Shown here: one piece after another, positions 24,261 through 32,508 of the stretch
Numbering within the stretch: the stretch's first letter is position 1
Layout: every line of letters starts with the position of its first letter
Origin: Candidatus Bathyarchaeota archaeon
Lineage (GTDB): Archaea; Thermoproteota; Bathyarchaeia; TCS64
Direction of reading: 5' to 3'
NCBI GenBank assembly: GCA_026014875.1
Contig: JAOZHO010000050.1
Coordinates: forward strand, 1 to 36,089
Length of the DNA stretch: 36,089 nt
Position numbers and translations under genes: made by a program
Notes under the pieces: generated by a model
Database searches by the model: none
What the model was told of the DNA's origin: nothing
The model's input: only the letters and a program-made list of their open reading frames with translations

Positions 24261-25999
24261 GCCTCGGCACCTCCGTCGCCGAGTTGGCTGTCATATATCT
24301 CCTGGTAGAGGGGGCTCGTGTCCATGAGCTCTTCGTGGTTGCCCTCTGCGGCTATCCTGCCGTTGTCCAGGACCAGTATCTTGTCGGCCTTGAGGACGGT
24401 GCTGATCCGCTGGGCGATGATGAAGCTGGTGGTGTCGGCCATGAGGGATTCCAGTGCGTTCTCGATCTTGGTCTCGGTCTCGACGTCGACGGCGCTGGTG
24501 CTGTCGTCTAGAATCAGTATCTTGGGCTTCACCATGAGTGCCCGGGCTATCGCGATGCGCTGTTTCTGTCCTCCGCTCAGGTTGACCCCCCGCTGCCCCA
24601 CCATGGTGTCGTATCCCTCGGGGAATGCGGTGATGAAATCGTGGGCCTGAGCGGTCTGGGCGGCCTCGACTACTTCCTCGTCTGAGGCGTCGGGGTTCCC
24701 GTATCGGATGTTGTCCCTGATGGTGCCGCTGAAGAGAACCGCCTCCTGGAGGCTGATCCCCATGTGGCTCCTTAGGCTGTCCATCTTGATCTCCTTGACG
24801 TCGACCCCGTCGATGGTGACGCGCCCCTCGCTGGTGTCGTAGAAACGGGGGATCAGGTTGATGAGGCTGGACTTGCCGGAGCCGGTCTGGCCGAGCAGGG
24901 CCACCTTCTCCCCGGGCTCGGCGGTGAAGCTGATGTCGGTGAGGACAGGGTCGCCCCCGTCGTCCCTGTAGCTGAATGTCACGTTTTCGAAGGCCACTCT
25001 TCCCTGGATCTCGTCCAGGGTGACGGCGTCGGGGCTGTCCTCGACGTCCGGCACCGAGTCGATGACCTCCATGATTCGGGTCGCCGATGCGCTGGCTCCT
25101 GAGATGTGTGCGGCCATCATGGAGAGCATGAGGACGGGGAACATCGTGGCGAACAGGTAGTTGGTGAATGCCATGATCTGGCCGATCGATGTGGTGCCTG
25201 CGTGGACTTGGAGCCCGCCGTAGTAGATGATGGCAACGGTGCCCAGGTTCATCAGGGCCATGACGATGGGGAAGAATATGCTGGTGTACTGGGTCATCTT
25301 CAGGGAGATGTCGTAGAGCCTGGTGTTGGCAGTCTCGAACCTCCTGTTCTCGTGGTCGCTCCTAACGAAGGCCTTGACGACCCGGATCCCTGAGAGGTTT
25401 TCCTGGAGGACCTGGTTCAGGTGGTCCAGCCTCTCCTGGACCTGGGTGAATAGGGGCCTCACGATCTTGATGAAATAGGTGACGAGAATCAACGTGACGG
25501 GCATCAGAGAGAGTATCACCAGGGCCAGGTTGGGGTTGGTGGCGAACATGATCCCGAAGCTCCCCAGGAACATGAGGGGTCCCCGGGTGAACATCCTGAG
25601 CCCCATGGAGACCACGAGCTGAACCATGTTGAGGTCGCTGGTGAGCCTCGTGAGGAGCTGCCCCGTGTTGAGGTCGTCCAGGTTGCCGAAGCTGAATGTC
25701 TGGATCTTCTTGAATATGGCCTCCCGGAGGTCGGCCTCGAAGCCCCGGGACGCCTTCACGGAGAAGTAGGTGTTCGCGATGGATAACGCGGCGCTGAGGA
25801 CGCTCGCCCCGATCATCAGCAGGCTCGTCCACAGGATGATGTTCATGTCTCCCTGGGCGATGCCGTCGTCGATGATGACTTGGACCAGCCGGGGGATGGA
25901 TAGGTCGGCTATGACGACTAGGGCCACCAGGATCGTGGCGATGCTGGCTTCCTTCTTGTAGGGATTGAGGTACCTGAGCATCCTTCTGAGGTCGCTCAT
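24257..25999 (-). CDS. ABC exporter half-transporter, degenerate-site subunit
   Basis: 580 residues: six transmembrane helices (about 15-310) and an ATPase domain with Walker A GQTGSGKS, signature LSGGQ, Walker B ILILDDSTSAVD and H-loop FIIAQRIST. Aspartate replaces the catalytic glutamate and glutamine replaces the switch histidine, so the ATP site built on its Walker motifs should be inactive. Its intact LSGGQ completes the partner's good site. This matches asymmetric heterodimeric exporters. It starts at ATG 25999, three bases after the padR stop, and is coupled to the next subunit by a 4-bp overlap. Confidence 0.95.
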   Translation of the reverse strand: MSDLRRMLRYLNPYKKEASIATILVALVVIADLSIPRLVQVIIDDGIAQGDMNIILWTSLLMIGASVLSAALSIANTYFSVKASRGFEADLREAIFKKIQTFSFGNLDDLNTGQLLTRLTSDLNMVQLVVSMGLRMFTRGPLMFLGSFGIMFATNPNLALVILSLMPVTLILVTYFIKIVRPLFTQVQERLDHLNQVLQENLSGIRVVKAFVRSDHENRRFETANTRLYDISLKMTQYTSIFFPIVMALMNLGTVAIIYYGGLQVHAGTTSIGQIMAFTNYLFATMFPVLMLSMMAAHISGASASATRIMEVIDSVPDVEDSPDAVTLDEIQGRVAFENVTFSYRDDGGDPVLTDISFTAEPGEKVALLGQTGSGKSSLINLIPRFYDTSEGRVTIDGVDVKEIKMDSLRSHMGISLQEAVLFSGTIRDNIRYGNPDASDEEVVEAAQTAQAHDFITAFPEGYDTMVGQRGVNLSGGQKQRIAIARALMVKPKILILDDSTSAVDVETETKIENALESLMADTTSFIIAQRISTVLKADKILVLDNGRIAAEGNHEELMDTSPLYQEIYDSQLGDGGAEA

Positions 26000-26002
26000 G
26001 GT

Positions 26003-26503
26003 CTAGGATTCAATCTCCCTGATCTCGGTAGCGGCGGAGTCCAGCGCGGCCTTCAGTTTCCCGGAGACGGCCTCGTCGTCACGGTGCCTCGTGTAGACGC
26101 CCTCGACGGCGTCCAGCAGGGCTCCGAGGCTCTCGTAGAGCGCCCCGGGTATCCCCGTGTGGAGCCTCCAGTACATCTTCCGGATGTTCCTGTTGCAGCT
26201 CTTCATGGGCTCGCCGTGGGCCAGGAACTCCTCGACGTGGCTCCTGCCTTCCTCGGTGAGCTCGAAGCGTTTCAGCGTGGGGTCCTGGTCCTCGTGGACC
26301 CGTATGAGCCCCACCTCCTGCATGTGGGAGAGGAGGGGGTAGATGCTCCCCGGGCTGGGCCTCCAGTCTGTGTACTCCTCGATCCTGTCCACGATCTCGC
26401 TCCCCGACACGGGGCCCTCGCTGAGGAACTGGAAGCTGAGGTGTCTCAGGAGCCCCCGGGGAACTCCTATCCTCGGGTGTCTGCGTCTTGGTTTATTTAC
26501 CAT
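26003..26503 (-). CDS. PadR-family transcriptional repressor
   Basis: 166 residues. The winged helix (about 15-90) contains LLRHLSFQFLSEGPVSGSEI, PSPGSIYPLLSHMQEVGLI and the wing RFELTEEGRSHVEEF, as in PadR regulators. A helical C-terminal dimerisation part follows. It is first in the operon with the ABC exporter. PadR proteins commonly repress an exporter and release DNA on binding the exported compound, so the exporter substrate is the likely inducer. The promoter has two copies of CCGATATCG between the TATA box and the ATG at 26503. Confidence 0.93.
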   Translation of the reverse strand: MVNKPRRRHPRIGVPRGLLRHLSFQFLSEGPVSGSEIVDRIEEYTDWRPSPGSIYPLLSHMQEVGLIRVHEDQDPTLKRFELTEEGRSHVEEFLAHGEPMKSCNRNIRKMYWRLHTGIPGALYESLGALLDAVEGVYTRHRDDEAVSGKLKAALDSAATEIREIES

Positions 26504-26515
26504 TGAATATCACTT

Positions 26516-26582
26516 CCGATATCGAATACGTTATCATTCCCGATATCGTATCCGATACACCTATATAAGTTTTCCCGGGAAA
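26516..26582 (-). promoter_or_regulatory. padR promoter with phased palindromic operators
   Basis: TATA (CTTATATAGG on the minus strand) is at 26561-26570. Between it and the start codon lie two copies of CCGATATCG, at 26516-26524 and 26540-26548, exactly 24 bp apart, each followed by a related half (AATACG, TATCCG). The second copy covers the expected transcription start. On the other side of the TATA box, TTTCCCGGGAAA (26571-26582) is a perfect 12-bp palindrome at the BRE position. The layout fits autorepression by PadR. Confidence 0.7.
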
Positions 26583-26673
26583 CCGAGGAGACGACCCGAT
26601 CCGGACTCCTCCCAGTTTCGGGTCAAACCTGGATGATAACGTTTTTGAGTCATCACGCCGTGAAATCTCCGTC

Positions 26674-27771
26674 ATGGGCATCCCCGAGAAGATCAAGAAG
26701 ATCGAGGATGAGATGAGTCGCACCCCTATCAACAAGGGGACTGAGCGGCATCTCGGGGTGCTCAAGGCGAGGCTCGCAAGGCTCAGGGACGAGATGGAGG
26801 TGAAAGCCCTCCGGAAATCCGGTAGGAGCGGGGAGGGGTACACCGTCAGGAAGGACGGGGACGCGACGATCGTCCTCCTCGGGTTTCCCAGCGTGGGGAA
26901 GTCCACTCTCCTGAATCACCTCACCAACAGCAACTCCAAGGTGGGCGCCTACGACTTCACCACACTCACGGTGATACCCGGGATGCTCCACCACAAGAGC
27001 GCCAGGATCCAGATCCTCGACATCCCCGGGATCATCAGGGGGGCCAGCAGGGGGCGGGGGCTGGGGAAACGGATTCTCTCCACGACGAGATCCGCGGACC
27101 TGATTCTCGTCATGATCGACGTCTTCAACCCGAAGGTCAGGGACGTCCTATTGGACGAGATCAGGGCCATCGGGGTGAGGCCCGACGAGCATCTCCCGTA
27201 CCTCAGGATCCGGAAACGGGGGTCGGGGGGCATCATCGTCACCGATCTGGTGGGCATGACCAAGATGGATCCCGAGGGGATCAAGGAGATCCTCCGGGAG
27301 TACAGGTACCATAACGCCCGGGTGGTGGTGAGGGAGGATGCGACCTACGATCAGCTCATCGATGTGTTGCTCAGGAACAGGGTCTACGTCCCGACACTGA
27401 CGGTGCTCAACAAGGTGGACATGGTGGAGGCATCGGAGGTCTCCAGGATCAGGGGGGAGTGCGATTTCGACTTTTTGCCCATCAGCGCGGACACCGATCA
27501 TAATCTCGATCTGCTCAAGGACTGGATATTCGAGAAACTGGACCTCATCAAGCTGTATATGAAGCCCCGGGGCGAGGTGGCTGACTTCGATGAGCCTCTC
27601 ATCATCAGGAAGGGGTCCACCATCGGGGACGTGAGCGACAAGATCCACCGGGGGCTCAAGGACGAGCTCCGGTACACCCGGATCTGGGGCAGGAGCGTGA
27701 AGCACGGCGGCCAGAAGGTGAGGCTCTCCCACCGCCCCATGGACGAGGACATCATCACATTCTTCACGTAG
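26674..27771 (+). CDS. DRG-type GTPase (Obg superfamily) with TGS domain
   Basis: 365-residue cytosolic GTPase, the usual length of archaeal and eukaryotic DRG proteins. An N-terminal helical region (1-50) leads into the G domain: G1 GFPSVGKS (70-77), DFTTLT switch I, G3 DIPG (116-119), an insertion about 160-230 typical of DRG, G4 NKVD, and an ISA G5-like segment. The TGS domain occupies about 290-365 (RKGSTIGDVSDKIH, ending DEDIITFFT). DRG proteins act with ribosomes in translation. It starts at ATG 26674, divergent from padR across 170 bp, and looks like a core gene. Confidence 0.95.
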   Translation: MGIPEKIKKIEDEMSRTPINKGTERHLGVLKARLARLRDEMEVKALRKSGRSGEGYTVRKDGDATIVLLGFPSVGKSTLLNHLTNSNSKVGAYDFTTLTVIPGMLHHKSARIQILDIPGIIRGASRGRGLGKRILSTTRSADLILVMIDVFNPKVRDVLLDEIRAIGVRPDEHLPYLRIRKRGSGGIIVTDLVGMTKMDPEGIKEILREYRYHNARVVVREDATYDQLIDVLLRNRVYVPTLTVLNKVDMVEASEVSRIRGECDFDFLPISADTDHNLDLLKDWIFEKLDLIKLYMKPRGEVADFDEPLIIRKGSTIGDVSDKIHRGLKDELRYTRIWGRSVKHGGQKVRLSHRPMDEDIITFFT

Positions 27772-28074
27772 GCTCGCCGGACTCGGCCTGTGGGCTCGAC
27801 GCTTGAAGCGCGCGAGGATATTGAACGTTTATTCAAAATTATAGGTTTAAAACGTGAACGAGTGTATCTAAAAAAGGTAAGCTGTTCGGAATAGCGTCGG
27901 CGGCGCGCACAGTACTATGCAGGTAGGTACAACTCGAAAAGACGCCATGAATTTACGACGAGCGAGCTTTTTTCCCATTAATGGAAAAAAGTTTTGAATA
28001 AATGAATAATGAGGTAAAATATTTGCCAAAATCGTTAGAGAACCTTTATCTGTAATTAGAACAAAAAGTGCTTA
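27772..28074. other. AT-rich intergenic region with a long inverted repeat
   Basis: No gene is supported in these 303 bases. CTTTTTTCC (27967-27975) and GGAAAAAAG (27983-27991) form a 9-bp inverted repeat around ATTAAT; the T run on either strand could end transcription. CCTTTATCTG near 28042 is a possible TATA element for the gene starting at 28075. The composition turns AT-rich here, at the edge of the accessory stretch. Confidence 0.5.
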
Positions 28075-28398
28075 ATGGCTCAGAAAAGTTCTCGGCAAGA
28101 GATTGCCAAGAATATGTTCTACCAGTTTCAACCCCGTCTCCAACAAGAGGGAGAATGGAACCCTCAACATAAGTCCGCTGAGAGTCTGGAGAGTACAGGA
28201 GTAAAGTCACCCAGAGAGTTCCTCAGAGTCATAGGCCTTCTATTTACCTCTCTGACGTTGCTCCACCTCCTTCTTATTCTCAGATATGGAGCGGTGAGAA
28301 TCATCGAACCCCGTCTGTGGATTCTAATACCCGAGGTAATCATGATGACTTTCCTGGTCATTCTCTTTCTTTGGGATATTCGTGAAGGAGATCATTGA
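28075..28398 (+). CDS. Small two-helix membrane protein, unknown
   Basis: 107 residues. A polar, Gln-rich N-terminal half (about 1-48) is followed by two transmembrane helices (about 50-68, FLRVIGLLFTSLTLLHLLL, and about 80-100, WILIPEVIMMTFLVILFLW) and a short charged end. No homologous family is recognised. ATG 28075 is about 30 bp after a possible TATA element, so the transcript would be leaderless. Its AT-richer composition is like that of the genes that follow. Confidence 0.6.
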   Translation: MAQKSSRQEIAKNMFYQFQPRLQQEGEWNPQHKSAESLESTGVKSPREFLRVIGLLFTSLTLLHLLLILRYGAVRIIEPRLWILIPEVIMMTFLVILFLWDIREGDH

Positions 28399-28600
28399 TA
28401 GCGACACATGCAAGGCCTACCCCTACATGAGATCATCTACCACTGAGTAAATAACGTACTAACCTTCATGGTAAATGTCGCCCATCAGGGTCAACACCGA
28501 GGGACCTCACCCGGAAACCAGCCACCAAGATCACAGAACCATTGCGCTTAGGCTGATTAAATAATTCAGGTTCATTGGGAGACCCCACGCGCGACGAGAT
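28399..28600. other. Intergenic region without a recognised gene
   Basis: No ORF, RNA or repeat is supported. Its right end (from about 28580, TTCATTGGGAG, then GCGACGAGATTCAGAGGGA) begins to resemble the region just past the carboxymuconolactone decarboxylase stop at 32485-32520, so the duplicated block extends slightly beyond the coding fragment. Confidence 0.5.
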
Positions 28601-28714
28601 TCAGAGGGATTCTTCAACCTCTTGAATCAACGGAATCGCAAGCTCCGCAACCGTGACCCCCGCCCCCCAAGCCAACAGAGCGATTCCAAACATTAGTCTC
28701 GTATTAGATCTCAT
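28601..28714 (-). CDS. Microprotein: duplicated C-terminus of the carboxymuconolactone decarboxylase-like gene
   Basis: 37 residues from ATG 28714, with a good Shine-Dalgarno (AGGAGAGA) 5-12 bp upstream. Residues 1-11 (MRSNTRLMFGI) are unique. Residues 12-37 (ALLAWGAG...QEVEESL) are identical to the last 26 residues of the gene at 32509-32841. Over that part the DNA differs at eight codons, all silent: A, L, G, A, P, V, E, E. A dead fragment would not be expected to keep every amino acid. The peptide is largely hydrophobic, then acidic at its end. It follows the secreted-protein gene by 21 bp and probably shares its transcript. Confidence 0.6.
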   Translation of the reverse strand: MRSNTRLMFGIALLAWGAGVTVAELAIPLIQEVEESL

Positions 28715-28735
28715 CTTATCTCTCCTAGTTTGTCA

Positions 28736-30055
28736 TCAAGTTACGGGTATCAGTTCATGGAAGCCTATACTGATGATTTCGTCTCCAAATGGAGCGGGCC
28801 CTATTATGGTGCCCGATATCATGTAACACAGAGGCGGATATGTTTGAGGAGGGTCACTGTGATGGTCGATGAAATACACCAGCTCCACCTTCTCGATGGT
28901 CAACTGCCCCTCACGGGGTATTGCGCCATACAGCGTCGTGAATCCAAGCTCTTCTATCGAGTAGTTCCCCGTCAAGAATCTGTCTAATGCTTCCGGAGGC
29001 GATAAGGGTAGATCCGTGTACTCTTCGATGAATACCGAGGGTATGTGGAGTTCGACGTCGTATACCTGGCCATCGGCTATCGATAATCCAAAGTCAGCCC
29101 CTGGCCCGTACAGTTTGATGCCGGCCACCTTCACGCTGTATCTAGCCCCTATTTTGTTTACGACTCTCGTACCGTTTTCATGGACCGTCACGGAGCTTGG
29201 CCTGATTGTGTCGAACTCGATATGGGCCTCCGTCGGGACCTGCCAGTAGTTGTACAGGTTCTCGAGGAACTCATCGGCGATTGCCCTGATCTCCGGTTCC
29301 GACCAGTCCTCCACGATGGTCTTGTCGCCCAGCGTCTGGTAGAAGACGTCGTTCAGCCCGTAGAAATAGAGCCTCTTATTGCCCTCGACGACGGCCAGGC
29401 TACCCGTACGCTTCTCCATTTTTTCGATGTCGCTGAAGTTGAAGGCGTTCAACGCGATTGTCTCTGCCGTACTGTTAGTAATGGGGATTCTCTCGACCTT
29501 CAGCCGTGGAACATATTCCAGTGTTGAGGGCAGATCGCAATTCATAGCCAGATTATGTCTTGATAGATCGCCTAAAGGACCCGAAACAGTAGTCCCATTT
29601 GAGCTTGTGGTATTATCGTAAGGTTGGATGTTGGGTTCCATAATCAGGACTGTTTTCTCTACTCCCAAACAGGTAATGGTGAACTCTCCAAGAAATTTTG
29701 GTTTGAAGCCTTGATGTAACAATTGTGCCTTTGACTTTGCAGGAATGTGAAATTTATCTGCCCAACTGATATCGACAATGCCTATAGCTGGTTCTGGGTC
29801 ATTTTCGCTAACACCGGAAAATGAGAGACGGGGTATTGGCTCCACCCAAACATCCCTTGAACGAGTATTCACCAATGAGACATTTGCGGTGAAGCTCTCA
29901 CCTAATACATAGTAATTCCTTGATGTGAAAATCTCGACCTCAACATCATTCACCGTCATAATAGTCCGCATAAGCCCGCTATTGGGTAACCAGACGATGA
30001 TCACCAGTAGTATAACCGCCGACAGAATGACGATTCGCTCAGATGCATCAGCCAT
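28736..30055 (-). CDS. Secreted membrane-anchored protein, paralogue of the next gene upstream
   Basis: 439 residues. An N-terminal anchor or uncleaved signal (MADASERIVILSAVILLVIIVWL) is followed by a long ectodomain with several NxT/NxS sites and many beta-strand patterns. Residues about 35-130 (VNDVEVEIFTSRNYYVLGESF, then PKFLGEFTITCLG-KTVLI) match the upstream protein (30063-30824) in order and spacing, as does the start MADASERI. The remaining 300 residues are unique. It starts at ATG 30055, seven bases after the upstream stop. The function is unknown; an Ig-like beta fold is plausible for the shared part. Confidence 0.7.
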   Translation of the reverse strand: MADASERIVILSAVILLVIIVWLPNSGLMRTIMTVNDVEVEIFTSRNYYVLGESFTANVSLVNTRSRDVWVEPIPRLSFSGVSENDPEPAIGIVDISWADKFHIPAKSKAQLLHQGFKPKFLGEFTITCLGVEKTVLIMEPNIQPYDNTTSSNGTTVSGPLGDLSRHNLAMNCDLPSTLEYVPRLKVERIPITNSTAETIALNAFNFSDIEKMEKRTGSLAVVEGNKRLYFYGLNDVFYQTLGDKTIVEDWSEPEIRAIADEFLENLYNYWQVPTEAHIEFDTIRPSSVTVHENGTRVVNKIGARYSVKVAGIKLYGPGADFGLSIADGQVYDVELHIPSVFIEEYTDLPLSPPEALDRFLTGNYSIEELGFTTLYGAIPREGQLTIEKVELVYFIDHHSDPPQTYPPLCYMISGTIIGPAPFGDEIISIGFHELIPVT

Positions 30056-30062
30056 ACCTTCA

Positions 30063-30824
30063 TCACCCTAGTATCTCAAATTCTATGATGAGCGTATATG
30101 ACTCCGGAGTAACACTATCCTCGACAGTTTTACTAATTCTGTACTGACCGATCTCCAGTGCATCAATCGTAACTTCTTGACGGAAGACATTTCCTGAATC
30201 TAATAGGTCTAAATACATGAGCCAGATGTTGGGGTGATGGAGGGATGCAGGTACTTCTACCCAGAGATCGCCATCTTTTTTCTGAATCTCATATTTATCT
30301 CCTAAAGTTATTCTGTTTAGACCAACATTCGTGATAAAAAGAGTGGCTTCATCTGTACTCTTAAACGAGTGTTTATTCATCATTGCGATTACTGTTTCGC
30401 CCTCAGATGGCGGATCAAAGATTAGAACCGTTTTATTCGCTCCCAAGCAGGAAATTAAGTACTCGCCAGAATATTTTGGTGTGAGGGGTCTAGAATGGAA
30501 TTTTATTCTTGAGTTAGGCGGAATCTCACTGTAAACTATAGGGTGGCCGTGACCCGTAGAAGCAGGGCTTGGTTCGCGCTCTGGTGTGTATCCTTCTATG
30601 ACCTTATCGATATTCGTATTAAGTTTGACCGCAAAAGGTTTCTCATTATAGAAGTATACTTTGACCTCGATATCCTCATTCATTTCATATACTCCTTTCT
30701 CTGTCTCCAATTCAATCCTGACATCGTCTAAAGATACAATTGGAGTAGTCGTAGATGTCCAAGCAATAATTCCAATTAGTAAAAGAGCTGACAGAACTAT
30801 GATTCGCTCAGATGCATCAGCCAT
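30063..30824 (-). CDS. Secreted membrane-anchored protein, shorter paralogue
   Basis: 253 residues from ATG 30824, chosen over ATG 30836 because GGAGTG precedes it and the start MADASERI matches the next gene. An N-terminal membrane segment (VLSALLLIGIIAW) is followed by a beta-rich ectodomain with IELETEKGVYEMNEDIEVKV and KYSGEYLISCLGANKTVLI, which align with the paralogue downstream. The single cysteine of CLG is shared by both. It overlaps the end of the preceding gene by coupled translation. Its composition is AT-rich compared with the core genes. The function is unknown. Confidence 0.7.
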   Translation of the reverse strand: MADASERIIVLSALLLIGIIAWTSTTTPIVSLDDVRIELETEKGVYEMNEDIEVKVYFYNEKPFAVKLNTNIDKVIEGYTPEREPSPASTGHGHPIVYSEIPPNSRIKFHSRPLTPKYSGEYLISCLGANKTVLIFDPPSEGETVIAMMNKHSFKSTDEATLFITNVGLNRITLGDKYEIQKKDGDLWVEVPASLHHPNIWLMYLDLLDSGNVFRQEVTIDALEIGQYRISKTVEDSVTPESYTLIIEFEILG

Positions 30825-30825
30825 T

Positions 30826-31399
30826 TTACACTCCAACGATTCTCTCGGACAACCAATCTCGTTTAATCCAAATGGATAACAAGACCGCTACTCCGATACC
30901 TGCTTCTATCATTATAATCGGAGAGAAAGGTGCGGGGATGCTTATTCTCCGTCCATAAGAGTTCATGGCTACACCATCGAAGATAGAGAATTTCCCCTGA
31001 GACCCCCCTAAAACCTCAAAAAAATCTGGAGTAACCTGCCTCAAAAACACATACACTTTCTCCCCCACATTGAACCCAAGCGCATGCTCGATGCCCTCAA
31101 TCCACTCATAAACGATCGTTCCCTCTGAGGTCACCCACTCTCTAAGAGTATAGGTGGAATAATGAATTACTAGAGACGAAGCCTCCAAGGGATTCTTGAG
31201 ATATCTCTCCACTTCGACATCGACATAATGGTCATCCCCTTCGCGCGTTATCGACGTCACGCTTCCGATGACAATGGTGTCGGATTCTCTCCACAACTCA
31301 CCATCATCTATCGCGGCCCATAAGGCACTAGAGCAGACTAGGGGAGCGATTAGAATTAGGATAAACCGTAGCTACCAGCGGGATATTTCGGAACTGCAT
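30826..31399 (-). CDS. Secreted protein with C-terminal anchor; apparent frameshift in the signal peptide
   Basis: The open frame reads back from the stop at 30826 past TTG 31296 to a TAG at 31374-31372. The part above TTG 31296 is a clear signal peptide (RFILILIAPLVCSSALWA, cleaved before AIDDGELW), yet it has no ATG, GTG or TTG start. ATG 31399, placed correctly after a TATA element at about 31426-31440, opens the neighbouring frame (MQFRNIPLVAT). One missing base near 31340-31375 would join the two. The mature part is about 160 residues with a final transmembrane helix (IIMIEAGIGVAVLLSIWI). Either the gene is broken or the base is a sequence error. The function is unknown. Confidence 0.55.
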
Positions 31400-31679
31400 C
31401 TATCTAACAGAGTATATTGAAGCTTGACTATTTAATCCTACAGAATAGAACACCCATCTATTCAACGGGAAGAGGCTGAGGCAGCCGTTTCGTTCGAGGA
31501 GACTGAAGAAGCAGTCACGGTATTAAGCCCGTACTCGACGAGATACTTCCAAACCCCTCTCCTCCTACGCCTAAGAAGCTCGAATTAGAGGCGTTGGATG
31601 AACGATCCCCGTTCAGGGGTCTCCGTCAACCAAGGCATCTCAGAAAGGTTCATAACGTGATAAATCAAACAAATAATTG
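31400..31679. other. Intergenic region with promoter and a startless reading frame
   Basis: It contains the leftward TATA region (ATTAAATAG on the minus strand, about 31428-31438). On the plus strand a frame is open from about 31437 to a stop at 31588 with no start codon (IQREEAEAAVSFEETEEAVT, then SPYSTRYFQTPLLL), perhaps a remnant. GATAAATC at about 31661 may serve the small gene that follows. Confidence 0.35.
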
Positions 31680-31895
31680 ATGCTCATCGACCAAATCACT
31701 GCTCTCGTTACCCAGGACCCCCAGGAGATGATCTGGATCGAGACACAGGCATCAATACTCGCGATTATAGCCATCTGCCTTCTATGTCTCTGGCCTTTAG
31801 CGGAATATTACCGCTATCATGTGCGAGTAAAAGAAGGAGCCATCGTTAAACACGGGATGAAATATCTTTTCGCGAATCGCGACGACACGAAATAA
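31680..31895 (+). CDS. Small single-helix membrane protein, unknown
   Basis: 71 residues from ATG 31680; the TTG just before it would add one residue. One transmembrane helix (ASILAIIAICLLCLWPLAEY, about 25-44) is followed by a basic cytosolic tail (YRYHVRVKEGAIVKHGMK). No family is recognised. It lies in the accessory stretch among other small membrane proteins, with an AT-rich upstream region. Confidence 0.5.
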   Translation: MLIDQITALVTQDPQEMIWIETQASILAIIAICLLCLWPLAEYYRYHVRVKEGAIVKHGMKYLFANRDDTK

Positions 31896-31944
31896 CCTCG
31901 CACAAATGCGCACACGATCCGAGGAATCACCAAGATTCAGAACG

Positions 31945-31962
31945 GCCAAACAGATATAAATA
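31945..31962 (+). promoter_or_regulatory. TATA region
   Basis: AACAGATATAAATATCG is a good rightward TATA candidate about 110 bp before ATG 32065, implying a leader of roughly 80 bases. Confidence 0.4.
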
Positions 31963-32064
31963 TCGAGATTCCATACCATTCAAGGCTCTGATCGAACGGA
32001 TGAGCCTCGGCTCCGATGCGGGGAGAAGTGCCGGCATCAACAGGAGGGGAGAGGTGAAAGAGAA

Positions 32065-32403
32065 ATGTGGTTACCGTTTCCTCTCGACCTACCCAAGGAA
32101 GTCTTACTTGGCTATAGTCTGACACTAATAACGGCGGCCATACTGTGGCTGATCGTCGCCGATTACAGGAAGGCGCGCGCGGCGCGCCATCGCACCCACG
32201 AGTGGATTTTACTGGGTTTCATCCTAATGATCAACGCCGCAATCGTCTCAGTCATAATATTCTACAGGAGTGAACTGGCCTCAATCCTATCGAGCGCCCG
32301 CACGGTGGCAACCGAACCCGCTGTACTGCTCGCGCTCCTCGTAACAATAGGCTACGTAATATACGCCAGATACGCACAGGACCCCCAACTCACCCCATCA
32401 TAG
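32065..32403 (+). CDS. Small three-helix membrane protein, unknown
   Basis: 112 residues. Transmembrane helices lie at about 13-32 (LLGYSLTLITAAILWLIVAD), 46-66 (WILLGFILMINAAIVSVIIFY) and 82-100 (AVLLALLVTIGYVIYARY), with a basic loop (YRKARAARHRTHE) between the first two. ATG 32065 has GAGGTGAAAGAG before it as a ribosome-binding site. No known family is recognised. It converges on the carboxymuconolactone decarboxylase-like gene. Confidence 0.55.
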   Translation: MWLPFPLDLPKEVLLGYSLTLITAAILWLIVADYRKARAARHRTHEWILLGFILMINAAIVSVIIFYRSELASILSSARTVATEPAVLLALLVTIGYVIYARYAQDPQLTPS

Positions 32404-32508
32404 ACTATCATGAAAAGCGTCGCAAAAACACCACACGATAGGAGACACGAATTGAAAATAGAAAAGAGTTGATGTTACGGACGAATCTTCATTGCGCGCT
32501 CACGAGAT

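Noticed and set aside
26493-26994. Leftward ORFs opposite the 5' end of the DRG gene
   Set aside because: DRG has all GTPase motifs; the leftward frames also span the padR promoter.
30331-30879. Small rightward ORFs within the paralogous secreted genes
   Set aside because: They are antisense to conserved regions shared by the two paralogues and have no start signals.
28000-32500. CRISPR array or prophage in the accessory stretch
   Set aside because: No regularly spaced repeats, and no integrase, capsid, portal or terminase-like protein was seen.
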